Shown in pieces: positions 53,693 through 64,000 of a stretch of DNA of 64,000 nt. The first letter of the stretch is position 1, and each line of letters starts with the position of its first letter. Origin of the DNA: Chamaelirium japonicum (Eukaryota > Streptophyta > Magnoliopsida > Liliales > Melanthiaceae); contig CANTAL010000099.1 in the NCBI GenBank assembly GCA_947650365.1, positions 62,001 to 126,000 of the forward strand, read 5' to 3'. Below the pieces are notes generated by a model. The model was not told the origin of the DNA. It searched no databases and was given only the letters and a program-made list of their open reading frames with translations. The translations under genes were made by a program, and so were the position numbers.

Positions 53693-53703
53693 TGAATTAG
53701 AAT
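53672..53703. repeat. Perfect 32-bp palindrome at strand switch
   Basis: The half-arm ATTCTAATTCATTCGC is followed by its reverse complement, so the centre is CGCG rather than the usual CGTACG. It separates the plus block 52141-53692 from the minus block that follows. Symmetry continues past single mismatches on both sides. Confidence 0.93.
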
Positions 53704-54830
53704 AGATTGTGCGAATGATCGTACGAATGAATTAGAATAGATTTGTGTGAATGAATTAGAATGGATCGTATGAATGAATTAGAATGGATCGTATGAATGA
53801 ATTATAATAGATTGTGCGAATGAATTAGAATGGATCGTACGAAGGAATTAGAATGGATAGTACGAATGAGATAGAATGGATCGTACGAATGAATTAGAAT
53901 GGATCATATGAATGAATTAGAATGGATCGTACGAATAAAATAGAATGGATCGTATGAATAAATTAGAATAGATCGTACGAATGAATTAGAATGGATCGTA
54001 CGAATGAATTAGAAAGGATACATTCGTACAAATGAATTAGAATGGATCGTACGAATGAATTAGAGTGGATACATTCGTACAAATGAATTAGAATGGATCG
54101 TACGAATGAATTAGAATGGATACATTCGTGCAAATGAATTAGAATGGATCATATGAATTAATTAGAATGGATCGTGCGAATGAATTCATGCGTACGAAGG
54201 AATTAGAATGGATCGTACGAAGGAATTAGAATGGATAGTACGAATGAATTAGAATGGATACCTTCGTGCAAATGAATTAGAATGGATCGTACGAATGAGT
54301 AAGAATGGATCATACGAATGAAATAGAATGGATGGATACCTTCGTGCAAATGAATTAGAATGAATCGTACGAATGAGTAAGAATGGATCGTACGAATGAA
54401 TTAGAATGGATACATTCGTGCGAATGAATTAGAATGGATCGTATGAATGAATTAGAATGGATTGTGCGAATGAATTAGAATGAATCATACGAAGGAATTA
54501 GAATGGATCGTACGAATGAATTAGAATGGATCGTGCGAATAAATTAGAATGGATCGTATGAATGAATTAGAATGGATCGTGCGAATGAATTAGAATATGG
54601 ATCGTACGAAGGAATTAGAATGAATCGTACGAATGAATTAGAATGGATCGTACAAATGAATTAGAATGGATCGTACGAATGAATTAGAATGGATTGAATT
54701 AGAATGTATTGTACGAATGAGATAGAATGGATCGTGCGAATGAAGTAGAATGGATCGTACGAATGAATTAGAATGGATTGTACGAATGAGATAGAATGGA
54801 TCGTATGAATGAATTAGAATGGATACATTC
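53693..54830 (-). repeat. Minus-orientation block
   Basis: Contains ATACCTTCGTGC twice (near 54258 and 54337) and a broken stretch near 54181. An open frame of 78 codons on the minus strand here is repeat translation. Confidence 0.86.
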
Positions 54831-55243
54831 GAATTCATTCGTACGATCCATTCTAATTCATTTGTACGATCCATTCTAATTCATTCGTACGATCCATTCT
54901 TACTCATTCGCACTATCCATTCTAATTCATTCGTTCGATCCATTCTAATTCCTTCGTACGATCCATTCTAATTCATTCGTACGATCCATTCTAATTCATT
55001 CGTACGATCCATTCTAATTCCTTCATATAATCCTTTCTAATTTATTCGTACGATTCATTCTAATTCATTAATACGATCCAATCTAATTCATTCATACGAT
55101 CCATTCTAATTCATTCGTACGATCCATTCTAATTCATTCGTACGATCCATTCTAATTCATTCGCACGATCCATTCTAATTCCTTCGTACGATCCATTATA
55201 ATTCCTTCGTACGATCCATTCTAATTCATTCGTACTATTCGTG
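54831..55243 (+). repeat. Plus-orientation block
   Basis: Starts at ACATTCGAATTCATTCG and ends GTACTATTCGTGCGAATG. Confidence 0.85.
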
Positions 55244-55768
55244 CGAATGAATTAGAATAGATTGTGCGAATGAATTAGAATGAATTAGAATGGGTCGTAT
55301 GAATGAATTAGAATGGATCGTATTAATGAATTAGAATGGATTGTATGAATGAATTAGAATGGATCGTTTGAGTGAATGCGAATGGATCGTACAATCCATT
55401 CTTACGAATGAATTAGAATGGATCGTATGAATGAAATAGATTGGATCGTTCTAATTCATTCGTATGAATGTATCCATTCTAATTCATTCGTTCGCACGAT
55501 CGTGCGAATGTATCCATTCTAATTCATTCGTACGATCCATTCTAATTCTTTCATACGATCCATTCTAATTCATTAGCACAATCTATTCTAATTCATTCGT
55601 ACGATCCATTCTAATACATTCGCACGATCCATTCTAATTCATTCGCACGAATGTATCCATTCTAATTAATTTGTACGAATGTATCCACTCTAATTCATTC
55701 GTACGATCCATTCTAATTCATATGATCCATTCTAATTCATTCGCACGATCCATTCTAATTCATTCATA
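55244..55768. repeat. Mixed short blocks
   Basis: Minus to about 55395, a plus fragment, minus again to about 55450, then plus to 55768. A CGTTCGCACGATCGTGCGAA string near 55489-55508 is an extended near-palindrome. Confidence 0.82.
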
Positions 55769-56105
55769 ATGGATCGTACGAAGGAATTAGAATGGATCGT
55801 ACGAATGAATTAGAATGGATCGTACGAATGAAATAGAATGAATTAGAATGGATCGTACGAATGAATTAGAATGGATCATACGAATGAAATAGAATGGATC
55901 GTATGAATGAATTAGAATGGATCGTGCGAATGAATTAGAATGGATCGTACGAATGAAATAGAATGGATTCGCACGAATGTATCCATTCTAATTCAATGGA
56001 TCGTGCGAATGAATTAGAATGGATCGTACGAATCAATTAGAATGGATCGTACGAATGAGTAAGAATGGATCGTGTGAATGAATTACAATGGATCATATGA
56101 ATGAA
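55769..56105 (-). repeat. Minus-orientation block
   Basis: Diverged relative of 25540-25830, including the single plus unit (near 55975-55998) framed by ATTCGCACGAATGTATCC and CAATGGATCG. Confidence 0.85.
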
Positions 56106-56728
56106 TCCATTCTAATTCCTTTGTACGATCCATTCTAATTCCTTCGTACGATCCATTCTAATTCATTCGTATGATCCATTCTAATTCATTCGTACGATCC
56201 ATTCTAATTCATTCGCACAATCTATTCTAATTCATTCGTACGATCCATTCTAATTCATTTGCACGATCCATTCTAATTCATTCGCACAATCTATTCTAAT
56301 TCATTCGTACGATCCATTATAATTCATTCGCACGATCCATTCTAATTCATTCATACGATCCATTCTATTTCATTCGTTCGATCCATTCTAATTCATTCGT
56401 ACGATCCATTCTAATTCATTCGTACGATTCATTCTAATTCAATCCATTCTAATTCATTCGTACGATCCATTCTTACTCATTCGTACGATCCATTCTAATT
56501 CATTCGCACGATCCATTGAATTAGAATGGATACATTCGTGCGAATCCATTCTATTTCATTCATACGATCCATTCTAATTCATTCGCACGATCCATTCTAA
56601 TTCATTCATCCGATCCATTATATTTCATTCGTACGATCCATTCTAATTCATTCGTACGATCCATTCTAATCCATTCTAATTCATTCGTACGATCCATTCT
56701 AATTCATTCATACGATCTATTCTAATTC
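56106..56728 (+). repeat. Plus-orientation block
   Basis: Contains a small inverted piece (CCATTGAATTAGAATGGATAC) near 56513-56540, the same type as those at 18118, 34251 and 63048. Confidence 0.85.
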
Positions 56729-57468
56729 GTTTGAGTGAATGCGAATGAATTAGGATGGATCGTTTGAGTGAATGCGAATGGATCGTGCGAATGAATTAGA
56801 TTGGATCGTATAAATGATTTAGAATGGATCGTACGAATGAATTAGAATGAATCGTGCTAATGAATTAGAATGGATCGTACGAATGAATTAGAGTGGATAC
56901 ATTCGTACAAATGAATTAGAATGGATACATTCGTACAAATGAATTAGAATGGATCGTACGAATGAATTAGAATGGATACATTCGCACGAATTAGAATGGA
57001 TCGTACGAATGAATTAGAATGGATCGTACGAATGAATTAGAATGGATCGTACGAATGAATTAGAATGGATCGTATAAATGAATTAGATTGGATCGTATAA
57101 ATCAATTAGAATGGATCGTACGAAAGAATTAGAATGGATCGTGCTAATGAATTAGAATGGATCGTATGAATGAATTAGAGTGGATACATTCGTACAAATG
57201 AATTAGAATGGATACATTCGTGCGAATGAATTAGAATGGATCGTGCGAATGAATTAGAATGGATCGTATGAATAAATTAGAATAGATTGTGCTAATGAAT
57301 TAGAATGGATCGTATGAATGAATTTGAATGGATCGTACGAATGAATTAGAATGGATTGTACGAATGAATTAGAATGGATCGTACGAATGAATTAGAATGG
57401 ATCGTATGATTGAATTAGAATGGATCGTGCGAATGAATTAGAATGGATCGTACGAATGAAATAGAATG
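56729..57468 (-). repeat. Minus-orientation block
   Basis: Diverged relative of 51290-51790 (CGTTTGAGTGAATG, GATTGGATCGTATAAATG, GAGTGGATACATTCG in order). Confidence 0.85.
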
Positions 57469-58572
57469 GATTCACACGAATGTATCCATTCTAATTCATT
57501 CGTACGATCCATTCTAATTCTTCGTACAATCCATTCTAATTCATTCGCACGATCCATTCTTACTCATTTGTATGATCCATTCTAATTCATTCGCACGATC
57601 CATTCTAATTCATTAATACGATCCATTCTAATTCATTCGCACGATCCATTCTAATTCATTCACACTCATACGATCCATTCTAATTCATTCGCACGAATGT
57701 ATCCTTTCTAATTCATTCGTACGATCCATTCTAATTCATTCGCACAATCTATTCTAATTCATTCGAACGATCCATTCTAAGTCATTCGTACGATCCATTC
57801 TAATTCATTCGCACAATCCATTCTAATTCATTAGCACGATCCATTCTAATTCCTTCGTATGATCCATTCTAATTCACAACTCTAATTCATTCGCACGTAT
57901 CCATTCTAATTCATTCGTACGATCCATTCTAATTCATTCATACGATCCATTCTAATTCATTAGCACAATCTATTCTAATTCATTCGTACGATCCATTCTA
58001 ATTCATTCGCACGATCCATTCTAATTCATTCGCACGAATGTATCCATTCTAATTCATTTATACGAATGTATCCACTCTAATTCAATCGTACGATCCATTC
58101 TAATTCATTAGCACGATCCATTCTAATTCGTTCGTACGATCCATTGTAATTCATTTATATGATCCAATCTAATTCATTCATACGATCCATTCTAATTCAT
58201 TCGTACGATCCATTCTAATTCATTCGTACGATTCGTGCGAATTTATCCATTCTAATTCATTCGTACGATCCATTCTAATTCATTCGTACGAATGTATCCA
58301 TTCTAATTCATTTGTACGAATGTAACCACTCTAATTCATTCGTACGATCCATTCTAATTCATTAGCATGATCCATTCTAATTCATTCGTACGATCCATTC
58401 TAATTCATTTATACGATCCAATCTAATTCATTCGCACGATCCATTCGCATTCACTCAAACGATCCATTCTAATTCATTCATATGATCCATTCTAATTCAT
58501 TCGCACGATCGTATCCATTCTAATTCATTAGCACGATCCATTCTAATTCATTAGCACGATCCAAATTCATTT
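57469..58572 (+). repeat. Plus-orientation block
   Basis: The series CATTAGCAC, CATTTATA, CCACTCTAATTC recurs two to three times at roughly 270 bp (near 58060-58150 and 58310-58420), suggesting a local higher-order unit. Confidence 0.84.
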
Positions 58573-58893
58573 ACGAATGAAATAGAATAGATCGTACGAA
58601 TGAATTAGAATGGATCGTGCGAATAAATCAGAATGGATCGTATGAATGAATTAGAATGGATCGTGCGAATGAATTAGAATATAGATCGTACGAATGAATT
58701 AGAATGGATCGTATGAATGAACTAGAATGGATCGTGCGAATGAATTAGAATGGATCGTACGAATGAAATAGAATTGATCGTACGAATGGATTAGAATGGA
58801 TCGTACGAATGAATTAGAATGGATCGTATGAATGAATTAGAATAGATCGTACGAATGAATTAGAATGGATCGTACGAATGAAATAGAATGGAT
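58573..58893 (-). repeat. Minus-orientation block
   Basis: About 320 bp, ending ATTCGCACGAATGTATCC. Confidence 0.86.
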
Positions 58894-60589
58894 TCGCACG
58901 AATGTATCCATTCTAATTCATTCGTACGATCCATTCTAATTCATTCGCACAATCTATTCTAATTCATTCGAACGATCCATTCTAAGTCATTCGTACGATC
59001 CATTCTAATTCCTTCGTATGATCTATTCTAATTCATTCATACGATCCATTCTAATTCATTCGTACGATCTATTCTAATTAATTCGTACGATCTATTCTAA
59101 TTCATTCGTACGATCCAATCTAATTCATTCATACGATCCATTCTAATTCATTCGTACGATCCATTCTAATTCATTCGTACGATCCATTCTAATTCGTGCG
59201 AATGTATCCATTCTAATTCATTCGTACGATCCATTCTAATTCATTTATACAATCCATTCTATTTCATTCGTACGATCCATTCTAATTCATTTGCACGAAG
59301 GTATCCATTCTAATTCATTCGTACTATCCATTCTAATTCCTTCGTATGATCCATTCTAATTCCTTCGTACGATCCATTCTAATTCATTCGTACGGTATGA
59401 TTCATTCTAATTCATTCGTACGATTCATTCTAATTCAATCCATTATAATTCATTCGTACGATCCATTCTAATTCATTCGTACGATCCATTCTAATTCTAT
59501 TGTACGATTCATTCTAATTCAATCCATTCTAATTCATTCGTACGATCCATTCTTACTCATTCGTACGATCCATTCTAATTCATTCGCACGAATGAATCCA
59601 TTCTAATTCATTCGTATGATCCATTCTAATTCATTCGCATGAATGTATCCATTCTAATTCATTCGTACGATCCATTCTATCTAATTCGTACAATCCATTC
59701 TATTTCATTCGTACGATCCATTCTAATTCATTCGCACGATCCATTCTTACTCATTCGTACGATCCATTCTAATTCATTCGCACGATTCATTCTAATTCAT
59801 TCATTAGCATGATCCATTCTAATTCATTCGTACGATCCATTCTAATTCATTCGCACGATCCATTCTAATTCATTCGCACAATCTATTCTAATTCATTCAT
59901 ATGATCCAATCTAATTCATTCGTACGATCCATTCTAATTCATTCATACGATCCATTCTAATTCATTCATATGATCCATTCTAATTAATTCGTACGATCCA
60001 TTCTAATTCGTTCGTACGATCCATTCTAATTCATTCGTACGATCCATTCTAATTCATTAATACGATCCAATCTAATTCATTCGTACGATCCATTCTAATT
60101 CATTCGTACGATCCATTCTAATTCATTCGCACAATCTATTCTAATTTATTAGTACGATCCATTCTAATTCATTCGTACGATCCATTCTAATTCATTCGTA
60201 CGATCCATTCTAATTCATTCGCACGATCCATTCTAATTCATTCATACGATCCATTCTAATTCCTTCGTACGATCCATTCTAATTCATTCGTACGATCCAT
60301 TCTAATACATTCGCACGATCCATTCTAATTCATGCATACGATCCATTCTAATTCATTCGTACGATCCATTCTAATTCATTCGCACGATCCATTCTATTTC
60401 ATTCGTATGATCCATTCTGATTCATTCGCACAATCTATTCTAATTCAGTCATACGATCCATTCTAATTTATTCGCACGATCCATTCTAATTCATTCATAC
60501 GATCCATTCTAATTCATTCATATGATCCATTCTAATTCATTCGCACGATCCATTCTAATTCATTCGTACGATCCATTCTAATTCATTCT
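58894..60589 (+). repeat. Plus-orientation block
   Basis: One of the longest plus runs. It contains the second plus copy of the ordered variant set and, near 60170-60420, a run like 52920-53160 (GCATACG, CGCACG and CTATTTC units in order). Confidence 0.88.
59280..59740 (+). repeat. Ordered variant set, second plus copy
   Basis: Same order of variants as 5490-6160, from AAGGTATCC through CGGTATGATTC (near 59392) to GTACAATCC and CTATTTC. Some plain units between the markers differ in number. The copies are clearly older relatives, not part of the recent duplication. Confidence 0.82.
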
Positions 60590-61808
60590 AATGGATACAT
60601 TCGTGCAAAAGAATTAGAATGGATTGTATGAATGAATTAGAATGGATCGTACGAATGAGTAAGAATGGATTGTACGAATGAATTAGAATGGATCGTACGA
60701 AGGAATTAGAATGGATCGTACGAATGAATTAGAATGGATCGTATGAATGAATTAGAATGGATTGTGCGAATGAATTAAAATGGATCGTACGAAGGAATTA
60801 GAATGGATCGTACGAATGAATTAGAATGGATCGTGCGAATGAATTAGAATCGATCGTACGAATGAATTAGAGTTGATACATTCGTACGAATGAATTAGAA
60901 CGGATCGTATGAATGAATTAGAATAGATTGTGCGAATGAATTAGAATGGATCATACGAATGAAATAGAATGGATCGTGCGAATGAATTAGAATGGATCGT
61001 ACGAATGAATTAGAATGGATCGTATGCATGAATTAGAATGGATCGTGCGAATGAATTAGAATGGATCGTACGAAGGAATTAGAATGGATCGTATGAATGA
61101 ATTAGAATGGATCGAGCAAATGAATTAGAATGGATCGTACGAATGAATTAGAATGGATCGTACGAATGAATTAGAATGGATCGTACGAATGAATTAGAAT
61201 GGATCGTACTAATGAATTAGAATAGATTGTGCGAATGAATTAGAATGGATCGTACGAATGAATTAGAATGGATCATATGAATGAATTAGAATGAATTAGA
61301 ATGGATCGTACGAATGAATTAGAATGGATCGTACGAATGAAATCGAATGGATCGTATGAATGAATTAGAATGGATCGTGTGAATGAATTAGAATGGATCA
61401 TATGAATGAAATAGAATGGATTCGCACGAATGTATCAATTCTAATTCAATGGATCGTGCGAGTGAATTAGAATGGATCGTACGAATGAATTAGAATGGAT
61501 CGTACGAAGGAATTAGAATGGATCGTACGAATGAATTTGAATGGATCGTACGAATGAATTAGAATGGATCGTACGAAGGAATTAGAATGGATCGTACGAA
61601 TGAATTAGAATGGATCGTGCGAATAAATTGGAATGGATCGTATGAATGAATTAGAATGGATCGTGCGAATGAATTAGAATATGGATCGTACGAAGGAATT
61701 AGAATGAATCGTACGTACGAATTAGAATGGATCGTACGAATGAGTAAGAATGGATCGTGCGAATGAATTAGAATGGATCGTACGAATGAAATAGAATGGA
61801 TTCGCACG
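60590..61808 (-). repeat. Minus-orientation block
   Basis: Near 60900-61260 it follows the same variant order as 19160-19510 (GTATGCATG, GCGAATG, GAAGG, GTACTAATG). A single plus unit is near 61430-61450. An 86-codon open frame on the minus strand near 61559-61819 is repeat translation. Confidence 0.87.
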
Positions 61809-62468
61809 AATGTATCCATTCTAATTCATTCATACGATCCATTCTCATACATTCGTACGATCCATTCTAATTTCTTCATATGATCTATTCTTATTCATTC
61901 GCACAATCTATTCTAATTCATTCGTACGATCCATTCTAATTCATTCGCACGATCCATTCTAATTCATTCATACGATCCATTCTAATTCATTCGTACGATC
62001 CATTCTAATTCATTCGTACGATCCATTCTAATTCATTCGCACAATCTATTCTAATTCATTCGTACGATCCATTCTAATTCATTCGCACGATCCATTCTAA
62101 TTCATTCGCACAATCTATTCTAATTCATTCGTACAATCCATTCAAATTCATTCGCACGATCCATTCTAATTCATTCATACGATCTATTCTATTTCATTCG
62201 TACGATCCATTCTAATTCATTCGTACGATTCATTCTAATTCAATCCATTCTAATTCATTCGTACGATCCATTCTTACTCATTCGTACGATCCATTCTAAT
62301 TCATTCGCACGAATGAATCCATTCCAATTCATTCGTATGATCCATTCTAATTCATTCGCATGAATGTATCCATTCTAATTCATTCGTACGATCCATTCTA
62401 ATTCCTTAATACGATCCAATCTAATTCATTCGTAAGATCCATTCTAATCCATTCGTATTCATTCGCAT
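61809..62468 (+). repeat. Plus-orientation block
   Basis: Contains the CTTACTC, GAATGAATCC, GAATGTATCC series near 62273-62370, ending in broken units near 62440-62468. Confidence 0.86.
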
Positions 62469-62599
62469 GGATTGAATTAGAATGGATCGTACGAATGAAT
62501 TAGAATGGATCGTACGAATGAATTAGAATGGATCGTACGAATGAGTAAGAATGGATCGTGCGAATGAATTAGAATGGATCGTACGAATGAAATAGAATG

Positions 62600-64000
62600 G
62601 ATTCGCACGAATGTATCCATTCTAATCATTCATACGATCCATTCTAATTCATTCGTACGATCCATTCTTACTCATTCGTACGATCCATTCTAATTCATTC
62701 GCAGGAATAAATCCATTCTAATTCATTCGTATGATCCATTCTAATTCATTCGCATGAATGTATCCATTCTAATTCATTCGTACGATCCATTCTAATTCAT
62801 TTGCACGAATGTATCCATTCTAGTTCATTCATACGATCCATTCTAATTCATTCAAACAAACTATTCTAATTTATTCGTACGATCCATTCTAATTCATTCG
62901 TACGTTCTATTCTAATTCATTCCTACGATCCATTCTAATTCATTCGCACGATCCATTCTAATTCATTCGCATGATCCATTCTAATTCATTCGTATGAATC
63001 CATTCTTACTTATTCGTACGATCCATTCTAATTCAATCGCACGATCCATTGAATTAGAATGGATACATTCGTGCGAAACCATTCTATTTCATTCGTACGA
63101 TCCATTCTAATTCATTCGCACGATCCATTTTAATTCATTCATACGATCCATTCTAATTCATTCATACGATCCATTCTAATTCATTCGTACGATCCATTCT
63201 AATTCATTTGCACAATCTATTCTAATTCATTCGTACGATCCATTCTAATTCATTTGTACGATCCATTCTAATTCATTCGTACGATTCATTCTAATTCAAT
63301 CCATTCTAATTCATTCCATTCTAATTCATTCGCACGATCCATTCGCATTCACTCAAACGATCCATTCTAATTCATTCATACAATCCATTCTAATTTTTTG
63401 CACGAATGTATCCATTCTAATTCATTCATACGATCCATTCGTGCGAATGAATTAGAATGGATACGTGCGAATGAATTAGAATTGTGAATTAGAATGGATC
63501 ATACGAAGGAATTAGAATGGATCGTGCTAATGAATTAAAATGGATTGTGCGAATGAATTAGAATGGATCGTACGAATGACTTAGAATGGATCGTTCGAAT
63601 GAATTAGAATAGATTGTGCGAATGAATTAGAATGGATCGTACGAATGAATTAGAAAGGATACATTCGAGCGAATGAATTAGAATGGATCGTATGAGTGTG
63701 AATGAATTAGAATGGATCGTGCGAATGAATTAGAATGGATCGTATTAATGAATTAGAATGGATCGTGCGAATGAATTAAAATGGATCGTACGAATGAGTA
63801 AGAATGGATCGTGCGAATGAATTAGAATGGATTGTACGAATGAATTAGAATGGATCGTACGAATGAATTAGAATGGATACATTCGTGCGAATCCATTCTA
63901 TTTCATTCGTACGACCCATTCTAATTCATTCGCACGATCCATTCTAATTCATTCATATGATCCATTCTAATTCATTCGTACGATCCATTCTAATTCATTC
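62600..64000. repeat. Older relative of 33765-35179
   Basis: The order of variants and strand switches matches 33765-35179. The offset is 28835 at the left and 28821 from 63482 on (checked at the TTGTGAATTA marker, 34661/63482, at GTTCGAATG, 34772/63593, and at GTATGAGTG, 34869/63690). Many single-base differences are visible, so it is much older than the A/B duplication. It runs off the window. Confidence 0.88.

Larger units (their letters stand above)
1..64000. repeat. 23-bp satellite array, mixed orientation, whole window
   Basis: Every stretch I read is made of one 23-bp unit or its variants. The + strand core is CATTCGTACGATCCATTCTA, then ATT, then the next CATTC. A clean head-to-tail run is visible near 18480-18560. 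The consensus has 9 T, 6 A, 6 C and 2 G on the plus reading, so plus blocks are pyrimidine-rich and minus blocks purine-rich. Each unit carries the 8-bp palindrome TCGTACGA with two CpGs, and three ATTC tetramers. No unique DNA interrupts it, and it runs off both ends of the window, so the array is longer than 64 kb. A eukaryotic satellite is inferred; I do not recognise the family. Confidence 0.98.

Noticed and set aside
1-64000. CRISPR array
   Set aside because: Units abut with no unique spacers, vary by several percent and occur in both orientations.
1-64000. Human satellite II/III-type (GGAAT)n DNA
   Set aside because: GAATG and GGAT strings give a superficial likeness, but the period is a firm 23 bp with a CGTACG core, not a 5-bp repeat.
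1-64000. Telomeric or subtelomeric simple repeat
   Set aside because: No TTAGGG-like or G-rich strand repeat is present; TTAGAATGG is part of the 23-bp unit.
1-64000. Promoters, terminators or hairpin RNAs at strand switches
   Set aside because: Hairpin potential follows from inverted satellite units at every switch; there are no associated genes, T-tracts or recognisable promoter elements.
1-64000. Old virus copies, LTR elements or toxin genes
   Set aside because: No long terminal repeats, coding remnants or primer sites were seen anywhere in the array.
1-64000. Restriction sites CGTACG and GGATCC as functional elements
   Set aside because: They are simple consequences of the consensus and of common variants such as GTAGGATCC.

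Overview
The whole 64 kb window is one satellite DNA array, with no gene that I can support. The repeat unit is 23 bp. On the + strand its core is CATTCGTACGATCCATTCTA, followed by ATT before the next CATTC. The consensus has 8 G/C in 23 positions (about 35%) and two CpGs inside the palindrome TCGTACGA. I see no unique sequence, rRNA, tRNA, transposon, LTR element or CRISPR array. The short open frames are by-products of the repeat: three 23-bp units are 69 bp, so any frame free of stops repeats as a 23-residue peptide such as IHSNSFVRSILIHSYDPF. A eukaryotic heterochromatic or otherwise repeat-rich chromosomal region is the natural reading. I do not recognise the family and cannot name the organism.

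The array is not a plain head-to-tail tandem. It is a mosaic of blocks in opposite orientations, from a single unit to about 2 kb, with many dozens of strand switches. I call units reading CGTACGATCCATTC on the + strand 'plus' and units reading GAATGGATCGTACG 'minus'. Switch points are often perfect or near-perfect palindromes. Variant units (28, 21 and 15 bp, and linked base changes) recur in fixed order, forming higher-order repeats, and the same ordered sets occur in both orientations.

Layout. 1-9667: plus and minus blocks not part of the recent duplication. 9668-26160: copy 1 of a large recent tandem duplication, made of segment A (9668-12340) joined to segment B (12341-26160). 26176-49773: copy 2, made of A' (26176-28848), segment C (28849-36206) and B' (36207-49773). 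A and A' are offset by exactly 16508; B and B' start at offset 23866. The difference, 7358 bp, is the length of C, so copy 1 lacks C or copy 2 gained it. Copies are almost identical by eye (six single-base differences noticed), and the three length differences between B and B' are exactly 5, 7 and 1 monomers. The junction between copies is a perfect 34-bp palindrome, and the left edge of C lies in a perfect 26-bp palindrome. 49774-64000: more mixed-orientation satellite, including older diverged relatives of segments seen earlier (62.6-64.0 kb resembles 33.8-35.2 kb).

The genes do not 'work together' because there are none. What the window records is array evolution: single-unit gains and losses, small higher-order amplification, repeated inversion at palindromic cores, and one large, very recent duplication. 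Alignments were done by eye; boundaries of orientation blocks are good to roughly one monomer, while the duplication coordinates were checked base by base at their ends.
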